Under the pieces are notes generated by a model. The model was not told where the DNA came from. It did not search any database and saw only the letters and a list, made by a program, of their open reading frames with translations. Positions 6,739 to 13,255 of a DNA stretch of 13,981 bases are shown here, piece after piece (within the stretch, counting starts at the first letter, position 1; the number at the start of each line of letters is the position of its first letter). The translations under genes were made by a program, and so were the position numbers. The stretch spans positions 1-13,981 of the forward strand of contig JAKSQR010000024.1 in assembly GCA_024404065.1 (NCBI GenBank). Reading direction: 5' to 3'. This DNA is from Clostridia bacterium. Its GTDB lineage: Bacteria; Bacillota; Clostridia; Oscillospirales; Acutalibacteraceae.

Positions 6739-7422
6739 GTGAGCAGAACAAAACTCGCAGACAGAATTTTACCCGATTACACAAAAGGGGAAGAGATTTT
6801 TAATATGGTATCTCACTTAGTGGGAGCCGCATTTGGTGTATATGTTTTAGTTGCCTGCATTATAGGTTCAGTTCAGTGTCGCAACTGGTGGGGGCTTGGC
6901 AGCGGAATCTTTTACGGCACAATGATGATTTTTCTTTACAGTATGTCAGCTATCTACCACGGACTCAATCCGGGTATGGGCAAAAAGGTTATGCAGGTGC
7001 TTGACCACTGTAGTATTTATGCTCTTATAATCGGCACAGAAGCTCCTATTCTTTGTGGATGGCTCAGGCAGAGAAATCTGGTCTTATTTATAGTTTGCTC
7101 ATCACTGCTTTTGGTAGCTACAGCAGTAGGAGTTACATTTACGGCGATTGACCACAAAAAATATGCGGTTATTTCTTATGCAAGCTATTTCACAATCGGC
7201 TGGGTTTTTATTTTTGGCCTTTACTCAATGTATAAATTTTATGGCCTTGCATTTGTTTTATGGCTTGTTATAGGCGGTGCAATTTACACACTTGGTATGA
7301 TTTTTTATGGCATCGGTGTAAAGAAAAAATATATGCACAGCATTTTCCATCTTTTTATTTTAGGTGGCAGCGTGCTTCAGTTTATAGCTGTTTATAAGTG
7401 GTGCATACTTACAACATTTTAA
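6739..7422 (+). CDS. Hemolysin III / PAQR-family membrane protein
   Basis: A 227-residue, seven-helix membrane protein of the YqfA/hemolysin III (PAQR, CREST) family. Hallmarks are present in order: EEIFNMVSHLVGA (residues 18-30), SMSAIYHG (68-75, H74), LDHCSIYALIIG (88-99) and the C-terminal HSIFH (200-204). H74, H200 and H204 are the probable metal ligands of these hydrolase-like membrane proteins. Bacterial members are linked to membrane lipid or envelope homeostasis; the name hemolysin is historical and does not show lytic activity. The start is GTG with GGAGGTG five bases upstream. It stands alone between a divergent regulator and a bidirectional terminator. Confidence 0.9.
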   Translation: MSRTKLADRILPDYTKGEEIFNMVSHLVGAAFGVYVLVACIIGSVQCRNWWGLGSGIFYGTMMIFLYSMSAIYHGLNPGMGKKVMQVLDHCSIYALIIGTEAPILCGWLRQRNLVLFIVCSSLLLVATAVGVTFTAIDHKKYAVISYASYFTIGWVFIFGLYSMYKFYGLAFVLWLVIGGAIYTLGMIFYGIGVKKKYMHSIFHLFILGGSVLQFIAVYKWCILTTF

Positions 7423-7429
7423 GAATAAT

Positions 7430-7459
7430 AAAATCGGGGCTTTTGTAAGCTCCGATTTT
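7430..7459. terminator. Bidirectional intrinsic terminator
   Basis: A 13-bp stem pairs 7430-7442 with 7447-7459 (core TCGGGGCTT/AAGCTCCGA, one G-U pair) around a TTGT loop. A T-run follows on the plus strand (to 7461), and the A-rich flank gives a U-run on the minus strand. It serves the convergent genes ending at 7422 and 7463. Confidence 0.9.
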
Positions 7460-7462
7460 TTG

Positions 7463-7723
7463 CTATTTATTTGTATTTTTGTTATCCATATACTCATGTG
7501 CAAGTATATCTTTAAGCACAAGCATTGCATCAAGCTCACTGTAGCCATATTTTTCCTCAAGCTCATTAAACATAGTGCGTATCTGCTTTGCAAAATATGG
7601 GATATCTACCTCATTTTGATAGCGCTTCAAAATGGGATATTTTGCACTCCATGCTTTAGTCCAATCTGTTTTACTCTGATTTTCTTCTGTTGTGTTTTTT
7701 ATGATTTCTTCTATGTTGCTCAT
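7463..7723 (-). CDS. Hypothetical protein, 86 residues
   Basis: A small, soluble, charged and probably all-helical protein that I cannot assign to a family. It begins MSNIEEIIKNTTEENQSK and has a tryptophan-rich centre (WTKAWSAKYPILKRYQ) and a C-terminal helical pair (RTMFNELEEKYGYSELDAMLVLKDILAHEYM). No signal peptide, membrane helix or metal motif is visible. A GAGG ribosome binding site lies about 8 bases before the ATG at 7723, and its stop abuts a strong terminator, both supporting a real gene. It starts only 28 bp after the terminator of the upstream zinc-ribbon gene and shows no promoter of its own in that gap, so expression may depend on read-through. Confidence 0.7.
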   Translation of the reverse strand: MSNIEEIIKNTTEENQSKTDWTKAWSAKYPILKRYQNEVDIPYFAKQIRTMFNELEEKYGYSELDAMLVLKDILAHEYMDNKNTNK

Positions 7724-7751
7724 AGCTTAACCTCAGCTTTATAAGTAAATC

Positions 7752-7780
7752 AAAAAATCAGCCGCTCAGATGAACGGCTG
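7752..7780 (-). terminator. Intrinsic terminator of the zinc-ribbon membrane protein gene
   Basis: On the minus strand CAGCCGTTC pairs with GAGCGGCTG around ATCT (7759-7780), with one G-U pair, followed by a six-base U-run (A-run 7752-7757 on the plus strand). It starts 7 bases after the stop codon at 7787. Confidence 0.85.
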
Positions 7781-7786
7781 TAAATA

Positions 7787-8719
7787 TTATTTCTCTGCGT
7801 TGTCAGAATCGGCTGTAATGCCTGCCTTCTTTGCAAGCTCTTCAGCTTCCTTCTTTTTCTTTTCCTCTGCCTTAGCAGCTTCTTCAGCAAGTCTTACTGC
7901 CTCTTTTTCGCCAAGGATTTTATCCATTCGTGCGTGAAGCTCTTCTATAGGAACACCATCTGCAAGTGCCTGCTTAAATTCTTCAACGGGTATGCCACCT
8001 ACATAGCAGGGCTTGTATTTAACCTGAATCTTATTTTTGGTAAGCACAATGTTGATTGCAAGTAAAATTACAAGTGAAGCAATGTAAAGATAAGCACCAA
8101 ACATTACGGAGCCACTTATAAATTCAGGGAATGCTACGTTTATATTCTTTGTGAATGAGCCAAAGAAGATAACTGCAACAACTGCTGCAATAATTGCAAG
8201 GCTGTTGTTAATAATATTTCTTATATTGCCCTTAGGACCCATAGCAATTATAAGAGCTAAAAGGCTGATTACTACCATTACAAGTGAGAGCAGAGCTGCA
8301 ATAAGTGAAACACCGTAGCCTGTAAAAGCAGAGCCTACAAGACCAGATTTCATCATGGTTGTAAGAGCACCGAAATCAATTTTTTGTACTAAGTTTATTA
8401 TGGTGATAAGATTTATTTTTGTTGTAGTCTGCTCAATAAATGGTCCGCAGTAGGTTAGTTTACCAAGGGGAAGCATAAGCATACCGATGGGAAGCAGTGA
8501 CAAAATAATTCTTACAATAGCAAGAGGGGAGCCGATAAATGCAGCTTTTAATCTGTCAATTTTTTCCTGCACCTTTGCATGCTCAACCTCAGCCTTATCA
8601 GCCTCTGCCTGAAGCTTTTCATCAAGACCATAGTAGGTAATATTAACACCGCAATGGGGACAGTTAGGACGCCAGTCTGTAATTTTAAGCTTGCCACCAC
8701 ATTTAGGACAGTTTGCCAT
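7787..8719 (-). CDS. Zinc-ribbon protein with four membrane helices
   Basis: A 310-residue protein. It opens with a zinc ribbon (CPKC at residues 4-7 and CPHC at 20-23), followed by a short coiled coil (about 33-58) and about four membrane helices (66-88, 134-160, 170-190, 203-227). A soluble region (about 240-270, GGIPVEEFKQALADGVPIEEL) follows, then a lysine/glutamate/alanine-rich tail (about 271-310). The function is unknown; such zinc-ribbon membrane proteins are common in Clostridia and are thought to be envelope or sensory proteins, which I cannot test here. The start is ATG 8719, not 8725: GGAGG is 7 bases before the former but touches the latter. It has its own extended -10 promoter and terminator. 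Confidence 0.78.
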   Translation of the reverse strand: MANCPKCGGKLKITDWRPNCPHCGVNITYYGLDEKLQAEADKAEVEHAKVQEKIDRLKAAFIGSPLAIVRIILSLLPIGMLMLPLGKLTYCGPFIEQTTTKINLITIINLVQKIDFGALTTMMKSGLVGSAFTGYGVSLIAALLSLVMVVISLLALIIAMGPKGNIRNIINNSLAIIAAVVAVIFFGSFTKNINVAFPEFISGSVMFGAYLYIASLVILLAINIVLTKNKIQVKYKPCYVGGIPVEEFKQALADGVPIEELHARMDKILGEKEAVRLAEEAAKAEEKKKKEAEELAKKAGITADSDNAEK

Positions 8720-8730
8720 ATACATTCCTC

Positions 8731-8744
8731 CAATGTAAACATTG
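8731..8744. repeat. 14-bp dyad between promoter and ribosome binding site
   Basis: CAATGT (8731-8736), centre AA, ACATTG (8739-8744). It spans the region from about +2 to the ribosome binding site (GGAGGA 8726-8731) of the zinc-ribbon gene, just downstream of its -10 box at 8753-8758. This is a good place for a repressor; the arms are short. Confidence 0.45.
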
Positions 8745-8752
8745 TTGGATTT

Positions 8753-8781
8753 ATTATATCATAGAGGCATATCTGCTTCAA
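8753..8781 (-). promoter_or_regulatory. Sigma-A promoter of the zinc-ribbon membrane protein gene
   Basis: On the minus strand TTGAAG (8776-8781), a 17-bp spacer, and perfect TATAAT (8753-8758) preceded by TGA, an extended -10. The start site should be near 8746, leaving a leader of about 27 bases. Confidence 0.75.
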
Positions 8782-8858
8782 TAGTACACAGTGTAGAAAA
8801 AAGCATACATCTTTTAAGCAAAATGCCATAATAAATAATATTACACCATTCAAAACTC

Positions 8859-8887
8859 TTGCATTGGTCTTTTTATAGTGTTATACT
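8859..8887 (+). promoter_or_regulatory. Promoter of the asnA operon
   Basis: TTGCAT (8859-8864), a 17-bp spacer and TATACT (8882-8887) preceded by TGT, an extended -10. The leader is about 48 bases and AT-rich. No T-box leader, common upstream of amino-acid genes in Firmicutes, would fit or is visible. Confidence 0.7.
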
Positions 8888-8941
8888 TAATTTTGTATTT
8901 TATAAAATTATGTGTATACATAAAGAAGAGAGGCAAATAGT

Positions 8942-9955
8942 ATGTATAGTCTTATTACTCCCGCAAATTACAAATCACTTCTTACACCCCGTCAGACTCA
9001 GCTTGCAATCAAAAAGGTTAAGGACTTTTTTGAAAGAGATTTAGCAGTTCAGCTTTCTCTTACAAGAGTATCCGCGCCCTTATTCGTAAGCAAGGATTCA
9101 GGTCTTAATGATAACCTTAACGGCGTTGAAAGACCCGTTGCTTTCTCTGTTAAAGATATAGAAAATGACAAGATGGAAATTGTTCATTCACTTGCTAAGT
9201 GGAAGAGAACTGCCATCAAGCAGTATGGCTTTGAGCCTGGTGAAGGTCTTTATACCGATATGAACGCAATCCGCAGAGATGAAGATACCGATAATCTTCA
9301 CTCAATTTTTGTTGACCAGTGGGACTGGGAAAAGCACATTAAAAAAGAGGACAGAACAGAGGAAACTCTCAAGGAAAATGTTAATGCAATTTACAGAGCA
9401 CTTCGCCATACTGAGAAGTATATTGCAGATGACTATGCTTTTGCTGAGAAGAACTTCCTCCCCGATAAAATCACATTCATCACTACTCAGGAGCTTGAGG
9501 ACAGATGGCCCGATTTAACTCCTAAGGAGAGAGAGAATAAAATTGCCCGTGAAAAGAAGGCAGTTTTCATCATGAAAATTGGTGGCGCACTCAAAAGCGG
9601 CGATATTCACGATGGCAGAGCACCCGACTATGATGACTGGGAGCTTAACGGCGATATCGTAGTTTATTACCCCGTTCTTGACAGAGCTTTTGAGCTTTCA
9701 TCAATGGGTATCAGAGTAGATGAAGATGCACTTATCCGTCAGCTTGAAATCAGAGGCTGCCCTGAGCGTAAGGATTTACCCTTCCACAAGGCACTTCTTG
9801 ATGGCGAGCTTCCCTACACAATCGGCGGTGGCATTGGTCAGAGCCGTATTTGTATGTTCTTCCTTCACAAGGCACACATCGGTGAGGTACAGTCCTCTGT
9901 ATGGCCCGAGGAAATGATTGCTGAGTGCAAGGCAAATGGTATTGAACTTCTTTAA
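8942..9955 (+). CDS. asnA: Aspartate--ammonia ligase (asparagine synthetase A)
   Basis: Makes asparagine from aspartate, ammonia and ATP in the cytoplasm, with a fold related to class II aminoacyl-tRNA synthetases. At 337 residues it matches the family length (about 330). Family segments are visible: YKSLLTPRQTQLAIKKVKDFF near the start, the LTRVSAPLFV strand, NGVERPVAFSVKD, HSLAKWKR, VDQWDWEK, and the ATP-binding motif-3-like block IGGGIGQSRICMFFL followed by HIGEVQSSVWP near the end. AGAGG is 8 bases before the ATG. It has its own promoter and is the first gene of a plus-strand run: the TIM-barrel gene begins 12 bp after its stop. Confidence 0.95.
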   Translation: MYSLITPANYKSLLTPRQTQLAIKKVKDFFERDLAVQLSLTRVSAPLFVSKDSGLNDNLNGVERPVAFSVKDIENDKMEIVHSLAKWKRTAIKQYGFEPGEGLYTDMNAIRRDEDTDNLHSIFVDQWDWEKHIKKEDRTEETLKENVNAIYRALRHTEKYIADDYAFAEKNFLPDKITFITTQELEDRWPDLTPKERENKIAREKKAVFIMKIGGALKSGDIHDGRAPDYDDWELNGDIVVYYPVLDRAFELSSMGIRVDEDALIRQLEIRGCPERKDLPFHKALLDGELPYTIGGGIGQSRICMFFLHKAHIGEVQSSVWPEEMIAECKANGIELL

Positions 9956-9967
9956 TAGGTGACAGAT

Positions 9968-10792
9968 ATGAAGCTTGGTATAATCAACGGCTGGGAAGAA
10001 AATCACTTTAAGTATGTTAAGGATAAAGGCCTTGACGCAATAGAATTCTGTGTGAACTGGAATTATGATGCTGATGAGTTTTTATCAAGAGCAGAAGAGA
10101 TTAAAGGCTACAGCGAAAAATATAATATCCCCGTAGGCTCAATGGGCAGATGGGGTATGGACAGAATTGATGAAAACGGCGAAATCATTGAGAGTGCCCT
10201 TCACGCTGATGAAGCACTTATTGATGCTGCGTCAATTATCGACTGCCCTGTATTCAATGCAGGCGTAAACTATATTGATTCCCTTTCTTATTACGATAAC
10301 TGCCAGAATGCAATTAAGTATTTAGGCACATTGCTTGACTATGCCAAGGGCAAAAATGTTAAAATTGCCACATACAACTGTGGCTGGGCAAACTTTGTTT
10401 GTGATGATAAAAGCTGGAGCGTTGTGCATAAAGCATTGCCTGAGCTTGGCATAAAATATGACCCATCTCACTGCCTTCACAGAGGTGATGATTACCTTAA
10501 GGAGCTTCGTGATTGGGGTCACAGAGTGTATCATTTCCACATCAAGGGCGTGCTTTACATTGATGGTGTAAACTATGATGACGCACCTGCAGGTCTTGAC
10601 CAGATTAACTGGGGCGGTATTATGGATATACTCTACACAAAGGATTATAACGGTATGCTCTCCATTGAGCCTCACTCAGGCTATTGGAAGGGCAAAAAGG
10701 GTCAGTGGGGCATAGATTTCACCATTAAATATATGCGCCCATACATTATGCCGGAGGATTACGAATACGAAGAGAATCCTTTTATGCCCTGA
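9968..10792 (+). CDS. Sugar phosphate isomerase/epimerase-like TIM barrel protein
   Basis: A 274-residue member of the xylose-isomerase-like TIM-barrel superfamily, only distantly like the one at 3322-4107. It opens with MKLGIINGW and shows probable metal or active-site segments AIEFCVN (E26), KYDPSH (D165, H168), YHFHIKG (H191) and SIEPHSGYW (E234, H236). The middle segment TYNCGW has N137 where many relatives carry a glutamate ligand. The start is ATG 9968: AGGTGA (9957-9962) is 5 bases before it, while the GTG at 9959 lies inside that ribosome binding site. It sits between asnA and mtaB and is probably cotranscribed with both. The substrate is unknown, and the neighbours give no hint. Confidence 0.8.
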   Translation: MKLGIINGWEENHFKYVKDKGLDAIEFCVNWNYDADEFLSRAEEIKGYSEKYNIPVGSMGRWGMDRIDENGEIIESALHADEALIDAASIIDCPVFNAGVNYIDSLSYYDNCQNAIKYLGTLLDYAKGKNVKIATYNCGWANFVCDDKSWSVVHKALPELGIKYDPSHCLHRGDDYLKELRDWGHRVYHFHIKGVLYIDGVNYDDAPAGLDQINWGGIMDILYTKDYNGMLSIEPHSGYWKGKKGQWGIDFTIKYMRPYIMPEDYEYEENPFMP

Positions 10793-10815
10793 TTATATAG
10801 AAAAAGGTAAAACAG

Positions 10816-12099
10816 ATGAAGTGTGCTTTTTACACATTAGGTTGTAAAGTTAATCAATATGAGTCACAGGCTATGGCACAGAGCCTTGAAAAATATGGCT
10901 TCACTACTGTAGATGCAGCAGAGGATGCAGATGTTTACATCATAAATTCCTGCACAGTTACTGCGGAGAGCGACCGTAAAACAAGGCAGGCTGTAAGGCG
11001 ATTCCGCAAAAATCACCCAAACAGCATAATTGTGCTTACAGGCTGTATGACTCAGGCTACCCCCGATGCAGCAGAGCTTTTACCTGAGGCAGATGTAGTT
11101 ATAGGCAATAAGAGTAACGACAAGCTTTTTGGCTACATAATGCAGTTTATAAATTCAGGTAATCGTGTAGTTGCAGTTGAGGCTCACCGCACAGGTGATG
11201 CTTTTAAGGGTGCCACAATTTCAGATTTCTTTGAAAGAACAAGGGCTAATATTAAAATTCAGGATGGCTGCAACCGTTTCTGCTCTTACTGTATTATACC
11301 CTACGCAAGGGGCAGAGTGCGTTCAAAGCCAATTGAAGATATTAAAAAAGAGGTCAGTGAGCTTTCAGCAAAAGGCTTTAAGGAGGTTGTGCTTGTAGGC
11401 ATTAACCTTTCTGCCTACGGCACTGACAGTGACTCAAGCCTTGTAGAGGCTGTTGAGGCAGTTGCTGCCTTTGATGGTATAGAGAGAATAAGACTCGGCT
11501 CCCTTGAGCCTGACCATATTACTGATGAGGTAATAAACGGGCTTGCAAAGATTGAGAAATTCTGCCCGCAGTTTCATATTTCACTTCAGAGTGGCTGCGA
11601 TAAAACTCTTAAAAAGATGAACCGCCACTATGATACAGTTGAGTATGAGGATTTATGCACAAAGCTCAGAAATGCCTTTGATGAGTGTACCCTTACAACT
11701 GACGTAATGGTAGGCTTCCCCGATGAAACAGAGAGCGATTTCAATATTTCTCTTGATTTTGTTAAAAAAATCGGCTTTGAGAAGGTACATGTTTTTCCAT
11801 ACTCAAGGCGACCCGGCACACCTGCAGCCAAAATGGCAAATCAGGTTGAGAATTCCGTTAAGCAGCACAGGGCTGAAATTATGATTGATGAAACGGAAAA
11901 AATCCGCAAGGCTTTCCTTGAAAGTCAGGTAGGCAGGGTAGTTGAGATTATTCCTGAGGAAAATCACGACGGTATGATTCAGGGCTATACTGCAAATTAC
12001 ACCCCTGTCAAAGCAACAGGCAGCGCACAGTATGGTGTGCTTACAAAGGTAAAAATCACAAAGGCAGAGAATGACTTCTGCATAGGTGAAATAGTATAA
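10816..12099 (+). CDS. mtaB: tRNA threonylcarbamoyladenosine methylthiotransferase MtaB
   Basis: A radical-SAM enzyme that adds a methylthio group to t6A at position 37 of tRNA-Lys and others, giving ms2t6A. The N-terminal UPF0004 domain carries one cluster (C10 in TLGCKVNQYES, C46 in INSCTV, C77 in LTGCM). The radical-SAM domain carries the second (CNRFCSYC, C152, C156, C159), followed by IIPYARGRVRS. A TRAM-like C-terminal region follows from about residue 365. TLGCKVNQ is the wording of the MtaB/YqeV branch rather than MiaB or RimO. The 427-residue length is normal. AAAGG lies 8 bases before the ATG, 23 bp after the TIM-barrel gene, so it is cotranscribed with it and ends at the terminator 12107-12132. 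Confidence 0.94.
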   Translation: MKCAFYTLGCKVNQYESQAMAQSLEKYGFTTVDAAEDADVYIINSCTVTAESDRKTRQAVRRFRKNHPNSIIVLTGCMTQATPDAAELLPEADVVIGNKSNDKLFGYIMQFINSGNRVVAVEAHRTGDAFKGATISDFFERTRANIKIQDGCNRFCSYCIIPYARGRVRSKPIEDIKKEVSELSAKGFKEVVLVGINLSAYGTDSDSSLVEAVEAVAAFDGIERIRLGSLEPDHITDEVINGLAKIEKFCPQFHISLQSGCDKTLKKMNRHYDTVEYEDLCTKLRNAFDECTLTTDVMVGFPDETESDFNISLDFVKKIGFEKVHVFPYSRRPGTPAAKMANQVENSVKQHRAEIMIDETEKIRKAFLESQVGRVVEIIPEENHDGMIQGYTANYTPVKATGSAQYGVLTKVKITKAENDFCIGEIV

Positions 12100-12100
12100 T
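12071..12100 (+). promoter_or_regulatory. Possible mnmA promoter within the end of mtaB
   Basis: ATGACT (12071-12076), an 18-bp spacer and a perfect TATAAT (12095-12100) that overlaps the mtaB stop codon (12097-12099). Transcription would begin near 12107, the first base of the following hairpin. The -35 box is poor. Confidence 0.35.
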
Positions 12101-12106
12101 AAATAT

Positions 12107-12132
12107 GAGCCTGATTATTTCAGGCTCTTTTT
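12107..12132 (+). terminator. Intrinsic terminator between mtaB and mnmA
   Basis: GAGCCTGA (12107-12114), loop TTATT, TCAGGCTC (12120-12127), then five T (12128-12132): a perfect 8-bp stem. It lies only 18 bases before the mnmA start, and the mnmA ribosome binding site follows at once. Confidence 0.9.
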
Positions 12133-12150
12133 AAGGATAGGTTAAAAATT

Positions 12151-13215
12151 ATGGCAAAGGCACTTATAGCTATGAGCGGTGGTGTAGATTCCTCCCTTGC
12201 CGCAAAGCTTATGATAGATGCAGGGTACGAGTGTATCGGCTGCACAATGAAATTATACGATAACGAGGATGCAGGTATCAGCCGTGCACATACCTGCTGC
12301 AGCCTTGATGATGTAGAGGATGCAAGAAGCGTTGCCTATAAATTGGGTATGCCTTATTATGTATTCAATTTCAAGGATGGCTTTCGTGAGAATGTTATAA
12401 ACCGCTTTGTAGATGCGTACGAAAACGGCAAAACACCAAACCCCTGCATTGAATGTAACCGCTATATGAAGTTTGAAAAGCTTTTTGAGCGTGCTACAAT
12501 TTTAGGCTGTGACTATGTAGTAACAGGCCACTACGCACGCATAGAGTATGATGGCGAAAAATATCTGCTTAAAAAAGCAATAGACGATACTAAGGACCAG
12601 AGCTATGTGCTTTATTCAATGACTCAGGATGAGCTGAAGCATACAATGTTCCCCTTAGGTGGTATGTGTAAAACTGAGGTAAGAAAAATTGCTGACGAAA
12701 ATGACTTTATAAATGCTGATAAGCCTGATAGCCAGGATATCTGCTTTGTTCCTGATGGTGACTATGCAGCCTTTCTTGAAAGATACACAGGTCACACCTA
12801 CCCTCAGGGCAATTTTGTGGATGCAAATGGCAACATTCTCGGCAAACACAATGGCATAGTAAGATACACTCTCGGTCAGCGAAAAGGGCTCGGCATTGCC
12901 CTGGGCAAACCTGCATACGTTACCGCAATAAATACAAAGGATAATACTGTTGTATTAAGTGATGAGCAGGATTTATTTACTACTTCGTTCACCTGCGATA
13001 ACTTTAATTGGATTAGCGGTGAGGCACCAACAGAGGCAATCACCTGCAAGGTAAAAGTGCGCTACCGTCAGAAGGAGCAGACTGCAAAAGTGCAGCCACT
13101 ATCTGATGGCACAGTAAAAATTGAATTTGAAGAGCCACAAAGGGCAATTACTCCGGGTCAGGCAGCAGTGCTTTATGATGGAGATATTGTACTCGGCGGC
13201 GGCACAATAATGTAA
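12151..13215 (+). CDS. mnmA: tRNA-specific 2-thiouridylase MnmA
   Basis: Adds sulfur to U34 of tRNA-Lys, tRNA-Glu and tRNA-Gln, after adenylating the base, using sulfur relayed from a cysteine desulfurase. The PP-loop motif SGGVDSS (residues 9-15) binds ATP. The two catalytic cysteines are in place: C102 in NPCIECN (with C99) and C198 in SQDICF, matching E. coli C102 and C199. The central GHYAR and GQRKGLG segments and the beta-barrel C-terminus (EEPQRAITPGQAAVLYDGD) are intact. At 354 residues it is full length. The ribosome binding site (AAGGATAGG, 12133-12141) is about 9 bases before ATG, directly behind the upstream terminator. Confidence 0.96.
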   Translation: MAKALIAMSGGVDSSLAAKLMIDAGYECIGCTMKLYDNEDAGISRAHTCCSLDDVEDARSVAYKLGMPYYVFNFKDGFRENVINRFVDAYENGKTPNPCIECNRYMKFEKLFERATILGCDYVVTGHYARIEYDGEKYLLKKAIDDTKDQSYVLYSMTQDELKHTMFPLGGMCKTEVRKIADENDFINADKPDSQDICFVPDGDYAAFLERYTGHTYPQGNFVDANGNILGKHNGIVRYTLGQRKGLGIALGKPAYVTAINTKDNTVVLSDEQDLFTTSFTCDNFNWISGEAPTEAITCKVKVRYRQKEQTAKVQPLSDGTVKIEFEEPQRAITPGQAAVLYDGDIVLGGGTIM

Positions 13216-13244
13216 AAAAATCCCACTTTCAAAGTGGGATTTTT
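13216..13244. terminator. Bidirectional intrinsic terminator
   Basis: ATCCCACTTT (13220-13229), a single C, and AAAGTGGGAT (13231-13240) form a perfect inverted repeat flanked by A-run (13214-13220) and T-run (13240-13244), so either strand gives a hairpin with a U-tail. It lies between the convergent mnmA and transglutaminase-like genes. Confidence 0.92.
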
Positions 13245-13255
13245 AGTTTGCTGAT

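Noticed and set aside
7775..7818. CGGCTGTAA occurring twice, in the terminator stem (7775-7783) and the end of the zinc-ribbon gene (7810-7818), as a possible antiterminator
   Set aside because: A 9-base match within the window can be chance, and one copy is constrained by coding; no further alternative pairing is visible.
8720..8725. ATG at 8725 as start of the zinc-ribbon protein
   Set aside because: The ribosome binding site touches this ATG, leaving no spacer; the ATG two codons later has a 7-base spacer.
8888..8910. TAATTTT...AAAATTA hairpin in the asnA leader as a riboswitch or T-box
   Set aside because: Only A-T pairs in AT-rich DNA; the leader is too short for a T-box and lacks its conserved motif.
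9959..9967. GTG start for the second TIM barrel
   Set aside because: This GTG is itself part of the AGGTGA ribosome binding site of the ATG at 9968.
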